Origin: Mesostigma viride
Taxonomy: Eukaryota > Streptophyta > Mesostigmatophyceae > Mesostigmatales > Mesostigmataceae
Direction: 5' to 3'
DNA: 64,000 nucleotides
Assembly: GCA_009746045.1 (NCBI GenBank)
Contig: RPFO01000082.1
Coordinates: forward strand, 2,478,487-2,542,486
The notes beneath the pieces were generated by a model that was not told the DNA's origin, did no database searches, and saw only the letters and a program-made list of their open reading frames with translations. How positions within the stretch are numbered: position 1 is the first letter of the stretch; each line of letters opens with the position of its first letter. Below, piece by piece: positions 1-10,627 of this stretch. The translations under genes were made by a program, and so were the position numbers.

Positions 1-93
1 ACGTATTATAACGTATGAATCATACGCTCAAAGCCAGCGTATTACGTATTATACCGTATTATACCGTATTATACGGCGTATGATTGCACTCTG
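1..93 (-). mobile_element. Terminus of a hAT-like DNA transposon, cut by the window edge
   Basis: Reverse complement of the left end of the hAT-like element at 41818-43431. It carries the same (TATAATACGG)-type subterminal repeats and ends in the same terminal sequence, CAGAGTGCAATC read inward from base 93. The rest of the copy lies outside the window, so its target-site duplication cannot be checked. It shows that this family has at least two copies here. Confidence 0.75.
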
Positions 94-452
94 CTTGATA
101 CTAGATTTAGGGAGGTCCTGTGTTCGTAACTTGCTGGTAGCTACTGTGGTTTCTCATTTTCGGTGTTGTCCGTGGAATCTCATATTTGGGCAGCTAGCCC
201 CATGCACGTTGAGCGCTTACTGACAACAATACAAGATTTAGACGCGTAGGGGGGCAAGAATCAATTGTGCGTCGGCACGGTAGCTTGCATCATTCACGAT
301 TTGTGCGTTTTAATCGAAGGGCATCTACTTAGTTCGGCAGAGCAACGGGGGTTGTTTAGTTAGTAGTTAGTTAGTACTTACTTAGTTAAAATAGTTAGTC
401 AGTTAGTGAGCTAGTGAGCTAGTTAGAACTTGATAGGTAGGTCAGGTAGGTA
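94..452. other. No gene seen; TAGT-rich low-complexity stretch
   Basis: No coding sequence or recognised element. Bases 355-450 are a degenerate (TTAG)n tract. Confidence 0.6.
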
Positions 453-766
453 GGTAATTAATTAATTAACTAATTAGACTCGTGCTCCCGTTGGGGAGTC
501 ACGGAGCCCGAACTGCCTTTCATCCCTTTGTTTGCACAACAGGAAGGAAGGTCATAGACCCCCTTTCTCCTTCATGCTAGAGGCATGCCACAGCTGCGTG
601 ACTCCCAAACGGGAGCACGAGTCTAATTAATTAATTAATTAATGCCACAGCTGCAATCGGACACGCTAAACGATCCTGCAAGATATGTGGGTGCAATGAG
701 ACCCATGTGAGCTTATCATAACAAGGAGCGTGGGCAAGTAATGTGAGCATAGCCAAGACGTAGCAT
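453..766 (-). repeat. SINE-like repeat with TAAT tail, copy 1
   Basis: Read on the minus strand, this repeat ends in a CTCCCCAACGGGAG hairpin followed by a TAAT tail (453-510). That 3' end is shared with LINE-1 (10411-10455), while the body is different. The body matches 29680-29968, except that a 44-bp insertion (598-641) interrupts this copy. A non-coding body with a LINE-type 3' end suggests a SINE mobilised by LINE-1 machinery. I could not place Pol III A or B boxes with confidence. Confidence 0.6.
598..641 (+). mobile_element. Tail-only LINE-1-family insertion, 44 bp
   Basis: Just the terminal hairpin (GTGACTCCCAAACGGGAG) and a TAAT tail, flanked by 13-bp direct repeats ATGCCACAGCTGC (585-597 and 642-654). 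The second SINE-like copy near 29830 has only one version of the flanking sequence and no insert, which is the empty site. This is what extreme 5' truncation during target-primed reverse transcription would leave. Confidence 0.85.
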
Positions 767-848
767 CATTAGATGTACAAGGGAATATTTAATAGCTATC
801 TTGATGTGCGTGGAGGAATAACGGCGAACATGAAATGAAGGAACAAGT

Positions 849-1000
849 ACCCCACAACCAGGAACGTGCATCCCACAACCAGGAACGAGTATCCCACAAC
901 CAGGAACGTGTTTCCCACCACCAGGAACAAGTATCACATAACCAGGAACGACTATCCCACAACTAGGAACGTGTATCCCACAACCAGGAACAAGTATCCT
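849..1000. repeat. 21-bp minisatellite, block 1
   Basis: Tandem units of about 21 bp built on CCCACAACCAGGAACG. The same family forms the longer block 4036-4470. Open frames across it are by-products of the repeat. Confidence 0.9.
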
Positions 1001-2760
1001 CTGCCGGCAGTGCCACCCCATGCAAGACCCCACAAGCCATCCTTGCGTCAAGGGGACATGCAGTCATCACAAGGAGCGGTAACTGCCGGCAGTGCCACGC
1101 CATGCAAGACCCTACAAGCCGTCCTTGCATAAAGGGGACATGCAGTCATCACAAGGAGTGGTAACTGCCGGCAGTGCCACCCCATGCAAGAAGACACAAG
1201 CCGGGGACATGCAGTCATCACAAGGAGTGGTAACTGCCGGCAGTGCCACGCCATGCAAGACCCCACAAGCCATCCTTGCGTCAAGGGGACATGCAGTCAT
1301 CACAAGGAGCGGTAACTGCCGGCAGTTCCACGCCATGCAAGACCCCACAAGCCATCCTTGCGTCAAGGGGACATGCAGTCATCACAAGGAGCGGTAACTG
1401 CCGGCAGTTCCACGCCATGCAAGACCCTACAAGCCGTCCTTGCATAAAGGGGACATGCAGTCATCACAAGGAGTGGTAACTGCCGGCAGTGCCACCCCGG
1501 CCATGCAAGACCCCACAAGCCATCCTTGGGTCAAGGGGACATGCAGTCATCACAAGGAGTGGTAACTGCCGGCAGTTCCACGCCATGCAAGACCCCACAA
1601 GCCATCCTTGCGTCAAGGGGACATGCAGTCATCACAAGGAGTGGTAACTGCCGGCAGTGCCACCCCATGCAAGACCCCACAAGCCATCCTTGCATAAAGG
1701 GGACAAGCAGTCATCACAAGGAGTGGTAACTGCCGGCATTGCCACCCCATGCAAGAACCCATGCACAAGCCATCCTTGGGTCAAGGGGACATGCAGTCAT
1801 CACAAGGAGCGGTAACTGCCGGCAGTTCCACGCCATGCAAGACCCCACAAGCCGTCCTTGCATAAAGGTGACATGCAGTCATCACAAGGAGTGGTAACTG
1901 CCGGCAGTGCCACGCCATGCAAGACCCCACAAGCCATCCTTGCGTCAAGGGGACATGCAGTCATCACAAGGAGTGGTAACTGCCGGCAGTGCCACCCCAT
2001 GCAAGACCCCACAAGCCATCCTTGCATAAAGGGGACATGCAGTCATCACAAGGAGTGGTAACTGCCGGCAGTGCCACCCCATGCAAGAAGACACAAGCCG
2101 GGGACTGTCATGCAGTCATCACAAGGAGTGGTAACTGCCGGCAGTGCCACGCCATGCAAGACCCCACAAGCCATCCTTGCGTCAAGGGGACATGCAGTCA
2201 TCACAAGGAGCGGTAACTGCCGGCAGTGCCACCCCATGCAAGACCCCACAAGCCATCCTTGCATAAAGGGGACATGCAGTCATCACAAGGAGTGGTAACT
2301 GCCGGCAGTGCCACCCCATGCAAGAAGACACAAGCCGGGGACATGCAGTCATCACAAGGAGTGGTAACTGCCGGCAGTGCCACGCCATGCAAGACCCCAC
2401 AAGCCATCCTTGCGTCAAGGGGACATGCAGTCATCACAAGGAGCGGTAACTGCCGGCAGTTCCACGCCATGCAAGACCCTACAAGCCGTCCTTGCATAAA
2501 GGGGACATGCAGTCATCACAAGGAGTGGTAACTGCCGGCAGTGCCACGCCATGCAAGACCCCACAAGCCATCCTTGCATAAAGGGGACATGCAGTCATCA
2601 CAAGGAGTGGTAACTGCCGGCAGTGCCACCCCATGCAAGAACACACAAGCCGGGGACATGCAGTCATCAAGGAGTGGTAACTGCCGGCAGTGCTACCCCA
2701 TGCAAGAACCCACAAGCCAGCCATGCAATCATCACAGGGAGTGGTAACTGCCGGCAGTGC
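1001..2760. repeat. 82-bp tandem satellite with CTGCCGGCAG core
   Basis: About 22 tandem units. The CTGCCGGCAG palindrome recurs at 1001, 1083, 1165, 1234 and 1316, giving an 82-bp unit with occasional 69-bp variants. The variants recur in a larger pattern (for example 1142-1480 resembles 2290-2540), so there is higher-order structure. Open frames follow the repeat and have no coding character. Confidence 0.92.
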
Positions 2761-3214
2761 GCGGCCCTAACGTTAATTCCCACACCCCCTCTGCTAACGT
2801 TAGTTTCCACACCCCTCTTCTAACGTTAGTTTCCACACCCCTCTGCTAACGTTAGTGCCCACCCCCTCGGCTAACGTTAATTCCCACACACCCTCTGTTA
2901 ACGTAAGGTCCCACACCCGTCTGCTAACGTAAGTACGTGCCCCTCCCCCCTCTACTATCGTTAATTCCCTCCCCCCTTTACTAACGGCCCCGGGCAGCCT
3001 CCTGGTTTGTCTGTAATATGGAGGCAGATGGTACGCAAGGATAGATGGCAAGTAGTGATGAAGGATCTACCACCCCCAAGCCTGTGGGGGCTCCGCGTGT
3101 GACCAAGTATGGCATTCATAGCGATTCGGGCCGCGGTGCCCACACCCCTGTAACTAGGACCTAGATAGCTTACACCATCCATTCCATCCCATGTTCCCCT
3201 CCCACTGAGGACTT

Positions 3215-3256
3215 ATGCTCACGTGACGCAGTCACGTGTCTATTAATTAATAAATT
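3215..3256 (+). repeat. R2-family 3' hairpin and tail fragment
   Basis: Contains CACGTGACGCAGTCACGTG followed by TATTAATTAA, the 3' terminus of the R2 repeats at 29146-29535 and 31263-31787. Only the terminus is present. Confidence 0.6.
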
Positions 3257-3337
3257 AATTTACTAACGTTAGTCCACAGCCCCCTCTGCTAACGTAAGTG
3301 CCCTCCCCCCCTGTTATCGTTAATGCCCACCCCCCTT

Positions 3338-3600
3338 AAAAAATTAAATTAAATTAAATTATAACATGCCTCCGTGGGGAGATCATGTAGCACATATTCC
3401 GTGATGGATGGGGTGGAGGAAGCCGCCTGATCGAACTATCCTAACTCTAAGCTATCTAGAAAATACTAACTACACTACTCATCAAAACGCCTCCTCCGCT
3501 TGGGGGGAGGGGGCTTGCCCACAGGGTCGGGCGTGTGCGCCTTGACAATCTTCTTCCGCCGTGTCTTGTCCTGCATGGCAGTCCAAGACGGGAGAGTCCC
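3338..3600 (-). pseudogene. LINE-1b fragment: end of the reverse transcriptase ORF plus 3' UTR
   Basis: On the minus strand, about 3480-3600 encodes a C-terminus with the motif KKIVKAHTPDPVGKPPPP, ending in a stop. This closely matches the end of the LINE-1b ORF at 31834 (QKIVQAHTP..GPVGKPPPP) and more loosely LINE-1 at 10291. The 3' UTR follows and ends in a hairpin bounded by ACATGA and a CATGT arm, then an (AATTT)n tail at 3340-3362. It is a severely 5'-truncated copy. Confidence 0.8.
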
Positions 3601-4035
3601 ACCCCCCTTCACTAACGTTATTCCCCAGCCCCCTCTGCTAACGTTAGTGCCCGCACCCCTTTACAAACTTTAGTGCTCGTGCCCCTCTGCTAACGTTAGT
3701 GCCCGTGCTCCTTTATTAACGTTAGTGCCCCCCCCCTCCCCCCCCTCTGCTAACGTTAGTGCCCGTGCCCCTTCACTAACGTTATTCCCCAGCCCCCTCT
3801 GCTAACGTAAGTGCCCGCGCCCCTTTACAAACTTTAGTGCTCGTGCCCCTCTGCTAACGTTAGTGCCCGTGCTCCTTTACTAACGTTAGTGCCCAGCCCC
3901 CTCTGCTAACGTTAGTGCCCGTGCCCCTTCACTAACGTTAGCGCCCGTGCCCCTTCACTAACGTTAGTGCCCGTGCCCCTCTGCTAACGTTATTCCCCAG
4001 CCCCCTCTGCTATCGCTAATGCCCGTGCCCCTTTA

Positions 4036-4470
4036 TATTTGGACCAGGAACACATCCCACAACTAGGCTCGACTATCCCACAACCAGGAACCCATCCCAC
4101 AACCAGGAACGAGTATCCCACAACTGAACTAGGAACGTGTATCCCACAACCAAGAACAAGTATCCTACAACCAGGAACGTGCATCCCACAACCAGGAACG
4201 TGCATCCCACAACCAGGAACGACTATCCCACAACTAGGAACGTGTATCCCACAACCAGGAACAAGTATCCTACAACCAGGAACGTGTTTCCCACAACCAG
4301 GAACATGTATCCCACAACCACGAACGAATTTCCCACCACCAGGAACAAGTATCCCACAACCAGGAACACATCCCACAACCAGGAAAGTGCATCCCACAAC
4401 CAGGAACAAGTATCCCAAAACAAGGAACACATCCCACAACCAGGAACGTGTATCCCACAACTAGTCGCGC
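4036..4470. repeat. 21-bp minisatellite, block 2
   Basis: About 20 tandem units of CCCACAACCAGGAACG with short variable spacers; same family as 849-1000. Long open frames run on both strands because the unit length is a multiple of three, which is not evidence of coding. Confidence 0.92.
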
Positions 4471-5195
4471 AGTCGGTCTGAATGACTGGCATTATAACGA
4501 GCGTCATATTCGTCTCCGGCTTGGCAGTGCCGTCATCCTGCATACAAAAAGCACATTGGAGCCAGCACTTTCCCGCGGGTTGTAGCCGATATTCCTCCAT
4601 GCAGCGATATTCACCAATGCGCTATCAATAAACAAGTCGACACCATCCGGGTATGTAAAAAAAGCACGCTGCTGGCCACGACGGTCACGGCGATGATGAA
4701 CGACAATAACAAGAACGCCTAATAGCAGGCGTCATACAAACTAGAACAGACTGGAACAACTACTTACCCGGTCGTCTGTGATCTTGACACAGAGCCTGGT
4801 TTACAAGGAAGCGAGGGAAACCGGCCACTATGAGCACCCCTACTTAACCCACATAATGAAGGTTAGGAATCCTCCCCATCATGCTAACCGTAGACTCGGT
4901 GAAACGCCCCATGCTACAAATACGATAGCCCAGCAACGACTACTTGCGGCCATCACCTTGTCCAGTTCTGGCTGGCTGTGCGGCGGTAATTTTACCAAGT
5001 TTAAAAATGTTACGCCGCACCAGTCTGTGCTTTTTTACGTAGTACCAGTGTAGTGTAGAAATCTGCCAAAAGAGCAAACGCCCAAAGCCAACTTCCAAGA
5101 CGCCCAAAGCCAAATTCCAAGACGCCCAAAGCCCAAAGGCGGGCGAGTCTGGCGCGGCGCCGGCCATTGGGCCCCGGAATAAGAAATACCGACTG
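4471..5195. other. No gene seen
   Basis: Unassigned. Bases 5065-5135 hold a short tandem repeat of GACGCCCAAAGCCAA. Confidence 0.5.
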
Positions 5196-5580
5196 GTCCT
5201 GCCTCGTGAGTTGAGTTTATTCCCCCGCCGGTGAACCGACAGGGTTATTAGGACGGCTGGTCCTGCCTTATGGGGTGGCAAACAAACAAGGTGAGAGCGG
5301 TGAGATACTTGACCCCTGCATAGACTAGGCCTAGCTAGCTACGCGGCTACAACTGGTCCTGCCTTATGAGTTGAGTTGAGTTTATTCCCGCGCCTACCTT
5401 TCACCTATCACACCGCTACCCTCAGAGGGTAACCAGCTGGTCGATACGTGGTACCTCTTAACCTAATGATATTCCTATTGGTTAATAAAAATACCCATTT
5501 ACCCGGAAAAGTTTATTCCCGCGCCGCCGGCGCCGGTGAACCGACAAGGTTATGGTGGATCCAACGGCGGGTGGTCCTGC
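5196..5580 (+). repeat. R4 repeat family, three partial copies
   Basis: Three copies of a module combining GGTCCTGCCT, a (GAGTT)n stretch, TTTATTCCCGCGCC and GGTGAACCGACA lie at about 5196-5285, 5350-5398 and 5503-5580. An inverted copy is at 10553-10627. No protein or hallmark end identifies the family. Confidence 0.7.
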
Positions 5581-5582
5581 CT

Positions 5583-5860
5583 CACCACGGCTTATCAAAG
5601 AGACAACCAGCGCAGGCCAGAAATCGGGAGAATCCGGACCATGGTAGCTCGAGCCTGCCGTTATCTTTTCCGCGTTTTCGAGTCGTTCAGGATGATGAAG
5701 ATGAATGGTGATGGAAATGTGTATCCTTGTGCATTGAAATTATGGCTGGCTTACGTGTGGAGCGACTAGATGACCTAGACGGTGGGGCCGGAAACAGCAT
5801 GCTTGATCAGGGCGTGTGTTTCTAGCCTAACTGGCCGGGAGTGTCTAGTGGCTTATGGCC
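5583..5860 (+). repeat. R3 repeat family, long copy
   Basis: Begins near GGAGACAACCAGCGCAGG and continues through CGAGTCGTTCAGGATGATG and GACCTAGACGGTGGGGCC. The whole stretch matches 37486-37750 closely. Other copies are at 18002-18205 (inverted), 18428-18690, 32430-32495 (inverted) and 47838-47888. It is a dispersed non-coding repeat of unknown class, possibly a SINE or MITE. Confidence 0.8.
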
Positions 5861-7251
5861 GGGCGGGGGTGGCAAACAAGACGAGATGAGGGTACTTGAG
5901 CCCTACATAAGAAGTCCTACCACGCGCGTCGGCAGCATATAGTCGTCGTCGGGCCTATCAGCTCAGCTCAGTTGGCGGGCTTTACTGCAAGGCTTGGCGG
6001 GCATGACTCACCGGCTAATTACCGGCTTCCAGCCGTCCGTTCACTGATGACGGCCGGCCGGCTACCGACTACTAGTACAGTGAGTCATAGCCAACATTTC
6101 AGTGATCCTCCGTGGTGTCGCCGCCAAGTATCGCCTGGCTGCCCGCACCCTCCCCACCTTGCCTCCGCGTCGGCAGCTTGCTGTCCACCGTCACGCACCG
6201 ACAGTGGTCGCCGCCAGGCAGATGCTCCGCCGCAACAGAGATCCGATCGCCAAACCTGGGCTGCAAGCAGCTCTGAGGGCCGCCTACGAGCAGGCTGAGA
6301 AGGCAGATGCTCAGCAGATGGTCAAGGACCTGCGCAGCTGCCAGCAGAAGCACGACGGCAAGGGGGCCTGGTTCTGGTACAAGCGCCTCGGGCACCCGGA
6401 CGGCCTCGGCCGGCCCCACCGCCACGACGTCCCCGGCGCCCCAGCCAAGCGGCTTCGTACCTGGGCCACGGCCACGGCCGAGGTCGTGGGGACAGCTGCG
6501 CCGCCCCCACCCCTGCTCCCAGCCGCCGCCGCCCGCCCGGCCGCCCTGGCCGGCCCCGCAGGGCCCCCGGCCCCGCCTAGGTCAGCGGCGGACTACCTAG
6601 TCCCCCCGCTGGTCGGCCCACTTGGCGACCCGTCTGACATGCCCCCTTTCACCTCTCGCGAGGTCACGGAGGCGGTCCAGCGCCTGCGGTATGACGCAGC
6701 CACCGGCTCTGACGAGATTCCGGCCGCAGTTGTAAAACTTGCAGCCGAATTCGAAGACACAGGTGTTATGCTGCTCTTCCGGGACATCTGCAACCGCCTT
6801 CTGCTGTCGTCGCAACCACCTCCAGCGGCCTGGCAACACAGTTTTCGCACGATGCTGTACAAGAACAAGGGGTCGCCTGCCGACCCCGGCAACTACAGAG
6901 GGGTGTGCATTCAAAGTGCCCCCCTCAAGCTTCTTATGCGGCTCATCCTGAACCGCCTGCGCACGGCCCTGGACGGTCACCTCAGCGAGACTCAGCACGG
7001 CTTCCGTTCAGGTCGCAACACAGTACAGGCGCTCTTCGCTACTCGCCGACTGGTGGAGGAACTGCAACGCCTTCAGCCTGGTGAGTCCCCTTTGCACCTT
7101 GTGCTGGTGGACTTCATCAAAGCCTTCGATTCGGTTTTCTGGCCTGCGCTTTGGGACATCCTCGAGTTGTTCCGGATCCCCCGCCCCCTGATTGCTGTCA
7201 TCCGCAACCTGTATGAAGGGTCCACCACTTCGGTGCGCACTTCTTACGGGA

Positions 7252-7775
7252 TGTCTGAGGTTATGCCCACCTCTTGCCGTGTATTTATGCTAGGTAGTCT
7301 AGCCGTGTGCTATTCCAACTTATCGCATCACATTTTATATAGTGGCGAGTGAGATATTTAGTGCCGATGGTCCTATTCCGGCACTGAGCGTGCAATATGT
7401 GTGGCGATAATTAGAGTGGCCGTACCTATGTCCACGTCATGATGCGCCTGCACCTGTGCGCAGTACTTTCTAGAATGTGCACCGTATGCATGCATTCGAC
7501 ACCACTAGTGATGCTGACCTGTCATTTGTGCCAGCCGTTAGATTGTCGCCAAGGGTAGTGCCGACCCCATGCCGCCGTGCATGATTTTAGGGTTGGCAAC
7601 TCCACGAACTCTCCCCTTTTCCTTGCTAGCAAGTGACAATGTAGCAATTTAGGCTAATGGCTGCCCGATGGCAAGGGCAATGCCATAGCCGTGCTGCCAA
7701 TATGCGTTAATTAATTCTAATGAATTACGTCAATTATCATGTTGACCAAGTAACGCATTATACATATTTTAAACA
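7252..7775 (+). repeat. 5' LTR of the non-autonomous element
   Basis: 524 bp with TG...CA ends; matches the copy at 8732-9255 along its length by eye. Confidence 0.95.
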
Positions 7776-7790
7776 TGGTATCGGAGGAAA
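7776..7790 (+). promoter_or_regulatory. Primer binding site, initiator tRNA-Met type
   Basis: TGGTATCGGAG follows the 5' LTR directly. It closely matches the TGGTATCAGAG primer site used by many copia elements, which is complementary to the 3' end of initiator tRNA-Met. Confidence 0.8.
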
Positions 7791-8731
7791 GTTCCGATCT
7801 TTCGACCTTTGCCTGGCGAGCATTATTTTCTTCCCACCTCGAGGACGAGGTGTGCTTGCATCGCCGGCACTTTCGTTGGAGTTTCGCCTTTGCGCGAGTC
7901 TGGCCACGGCCGTTGTAGTCCGCCAAGCCATTTACGAGGACAGCGCAGCTAGCACTTGGTGCCGCTGGCGTTGCTGCCAGCAGACCTGGATTCGGTGTGT
8001 TGCATATATTTGCGTAAAACAGATTCGTGAGCACACCCGCAGCTGCCAGTGTGCATGGTGTGCAAGCGTTGACGCTGGATGCCTGAAGTCCGTGTTTGGT
8101 TCTGGGCGGGGACAGCCAACTTTTTTATTTTTTCGACGACAGCAAATTTATTGTTCCGGATGCTGATTCCGCTGCTGGCACAGTGAGCCGTGAGGATTCA
8201 AGCCCATTTTCGCAGAGTCTACGAGCTGATATCGCCTTCTATGGCAAGCGGCATTGATCCGCTAGACTATTATACTCGACTTTTTATGTCGAGCGCCCAG
8301 TGCCTGCCCGAGAGCCACGTGCCGTGAGCCCAGTGCCGGGAGAGCCCGTAAGAGCCGCTGAGCCAGGAGCCGCCGAGCCAAGGAGCCTAGAGCCAAGAGC
8401 CAGGGGGTGTATGAGCCGAGCGCCTTTTGTCGAGATTTCGTTGATAATCAGTTCGGATTTTTTATGACCTGCCGGCCATTGTTTTTTGTCATAGTTGAGC
8501 TAGTCCTTTGTTGGCCGTTGACCTGAAAGGACCTTCTCCTTGAGGGGGGGTGCCTGATTCCCCATCTTTCTTGCTGGTACTGAGTTTGAACCTCCTTATC
8601 CCCACCATGGTTAGCCGTGTAAGGGGGGTATGCCAGGGTGTTTTGTACCCGGCTATCCTACCTAGTTATTGAGGGGGGAGAGGAAGGAGTGTCATGTTTC
8701 TTTTGAGCACGCATGAGCTGTGCAAGGGGGG
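7791..8731 (+). other. Interior of the non-autonomous LTR element; no pol
   Basis: No gag or pol domain is recognisable. Bases 8320-8405 are a degenerate GAGCC(A/G)-rich repeat. The right end is a polypurine tract, AAGGGGGG, abutting the 3' LTR at 8731. Confidence 0.75.
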
Positions 8732-9255
8732 TGTCTGAGGTTATGCCCACCTCTTGCCGTGTATTTATGCTAGGTAGTCTAGCCGTGTGCTATTCCAACT
8801 TATCGCATCACATTTTATATAGTGGCGAGTGAGATATTTAGTGCCGATGGTCCTATTCCGGCACTGAGCGTGCAATATGTGTGGCGATAATTAGAGTGGC
8901 CGTACCTATGTCCACGTCATGATGCGCCTGCACCTGTGCGCAGTACTTTCTAGAATGTGCACCGTATGCATGCATTCGACACCACTAGTGATGCTGACCT
9001 GTCATTTGTGCCAGCCGTTAGATTGTCGCCAAGGGTAGTGCCGACCCCATGCCGCCGTGCATGATTTTAGGGTTGGCAACTCCACGAACTCTCCCCTTTT
9101 CCTTGCTAGCAAGTGACAATGTAGCAATTTAGGCTAATGGCTGCCCGATGGCAAGGGCAATGCCATAGCCGTGCTGCCAATATGCGTTAATTAATTCTAA
9201 TGAATTACGTCAATTATCATGTTGACCAAGTAACGCATTATACATATTTTAAACA
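8732..9255 (+). repeat. 3' LTR of the non-autonomous element
   Basis: 524 bp, apparently identical to the 5' LTR, which indicates recent insertion. Confidence 0.95.
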
Positions 9256-10407
9256 CGGGACCACGCCCCCATGCCCTTTACAGAAGGGTGTGTGGCAGGG
9301 CTGCGTGCTGTCGCCCTACCTGTTCATTATTGTTGTCGAATACGTGATGATTCAGGCGCGCAAGCGATTTGCCAGCATCGTGGGCAGGGAACCAGGAGTG
9401 CAGGTTGCTAACAAATTCTGGCATGGCGGTGCGGACACGGAGATTCGGCTAGCAGACATCATTTACGCAGACGACACCACCCTCTTCGAGGACACGGAGC
9501 ACGTGCAGACATGGCTTGACTGCCTGGCTCTCGAGGCCCGGGCAGTGGGGCTTGAGGTCAGCAAGAAGACAGAGGCCCTGGCGGTTGGGCTCACCAACCC
9601 AGCGCCGCCCCTCTATCTCCTCGACGGCTCTCGAGTCCCGTATCGGGACCGCGTTAAGCTGCTGGGCAGCCTGCTCCCCAGCTGCGAGGCTGATGTGGAC
9701 CATCGCATCTCCCTCGCCTGGCACGCTTTACGTCAGTACCGGGCCCTGTGGCGCAAGCCCCTGGGCAAGATCGAGAAACAGGACCTGTTCAAGGTCCTCG
9801 TCCTTCCTGTTCTCACGTATGGCGCCGAGACGTGGACCCTCACCGCCGACCTGGCCCGCAAGCTGGACGGCGCGGTCACCAGCATGCTGCGTTCCATTTT
9901 CAGAGTAGGATATGCTGCTCATGTCCGCAATGAGGACCTGTACCAGGGCATGCCCTATATCACCAGCACAATTAAGCAACGCCGCCTGCAGCTTGTAGGG
10001 CACCTAGCTCGCACCAACCAGGTAGACACCTCACGTGGCCCCCCCGCAGGACTGCGACCAGCTCAGCCTGGCCGGCACCTCCTGACGTGGGCTGGGCCTA
10101 GTGATGTTAGACGCCGCAAGGCCCGCACCTTCAAGGAACAGCTAGTAGAGGACATGGGGGGCCTCGGCCTCTCCGTGATTTGGAAGAAGATGATGGACAA
10201 GGCCAAGTGGGCCCAGGTCATAGAGGACAACGAGCCCCCCCCAGTGGGGAAGCGCCCGCGTGTGCAATCCCGCGGGAGGCACGCCAGATAGCTCCCCCTC
10301 GTGCGGCTGCCTAGATAGATGTTGTAGTTAGCATGTTGTTAGATAGATGTAGATAGATTAGACCGGTAGGAATGTTGCACCCATCCATCCATCCATCGGG
10401 GTTAATG

Positions 10408-10455
10408 CTCCGTGACTCCCCAACGGGAGCACGAGTCTAATTAATTAATTAATTA
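10408..10455 (+). other. LINE-1 3'-terminal hairpin and TAAT tail
   Basis: A stem-loop centred on CTCCCCAACGGGAG followed by (TAAT)n. The same terminus occurs at 453-510 (inverted), 598-641, 29680-29735 (inverted) and 48050-48075 (inverted). It is probably the structure recognised by the reverse transcriptase during priming. Confidence 0.75.
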
Positions 10456-10552
10456 ATAGCCAACTGAATGATAGTTGAGACACTGATCAGAACATCAGCA
10501 AAACCGACATGAGTACAACAAGAAACAATACACTCACTAACAGTCGTTAACA

Positions 10553-10627
10553 TGGATCCACTATTAATAACCCTGTCGGTTCACCGGCGCGGGAATAAAC
10601 TCGACTCAACTCAACTCTCAACTCACT
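10553..10627 (-). repeat. R4 repeat, inverted copy
   Basis: Reverse complement of the GGTGAACCGACA plus TTTATTCCCGCGCC module seen at 5196-5580. Confidence 0.7.

Larger units (their letters stand above)
2765..4035. repeat. TAACGTTAGT minisatellite, three interrupted blocks
   Basis: Tandem units of roughly 26-30 bp with the palindromic core TAACGTTA and C-rich spacers (2768-2990, 3262-3330, 3600-4035). The gaps hold unassigned sequence, an R2 tail (3215-3256) and a LINE-1b 3' fragment (3338-3600). Confidence 0.88.
7252..9255 (+). mobile_element. Non-autonomous LTR retrotransposon (TRIM/LARD-like), 2,004 bp
   Basis: Two 524-bp direct repeats (7252-7775, 8732-9255) begin TGTCTGAGG and end TTTTAAACA, so they have TG...CA termini, and they look identical. 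The 5-bp duplication CGGGA flanks the element (7247-7251, 9256-9260). The 956-bp interior has a primer site and a polypurine tract but no gag or pol. It must have been mobilised in trans. It inserted into LINE-1, so it is younger than that copy. Confidence 0.95.
6099..10291 (+). pseudogene. LINE-1 reverse transcriptase ORF, split by an LTR element
   Basis: Non-LTR reverse transcriptase that would copy the element RNA at a nicked target. The first part (to 7251) shows the fingers and palm motifs: a GSDEIPAA region, the NYRGVCIQSAPLKLL block, HGFRSGRNTVQA, and the first catalytic aspartate in LVDFIKAFDSV. The second part (from 9256) has the QGCVLSPYLF block, the catalytic YADD box near 9465-9476, thumb sequence and a basic C-terminus ending at 10291. 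Codons align across the 5-bp target duplication, so the frame was continuous before the LTR element arrived. There is no start codon at the left edge, which fits 5' truncation. The C-terminal part resembles the LINE-1b fragments at 3480-3600 and 31834-32400. Confidence 0.92.
6096..10455 (+). mobile_element. LINE-1: 5'-truncated non-LTR retrotransposon
   Basis: Bounded by a probable 9-bp target duplication ATAGCCAAC (6087-6095 and 10456-10464). It contains one reverse transcriptase ORF and a 3' UTR, and ends in a CTCCCCAACGGGAG hairpin with a TAAT tail. No endonuclease domain is present, as expected if the 5' part was lost. A 2,004-bp LTR element sits inside the reverse transcriptase region (7252-9255). 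Apart from that insertion the frame is open, so the copy is young. Confidence 0.85.

Noticed and set aside
716-2823. Many overlapping open frames on both strands
   Set aside because: They follow the 82-bp and 21-bp repeat periods and have no independent coding signal.
3990-4600. Long open frames on both strands (up to 156 codons)
   Set aside because: Products of a 21-bp unit, whose length is a multiple of three; repetitive peptides only.
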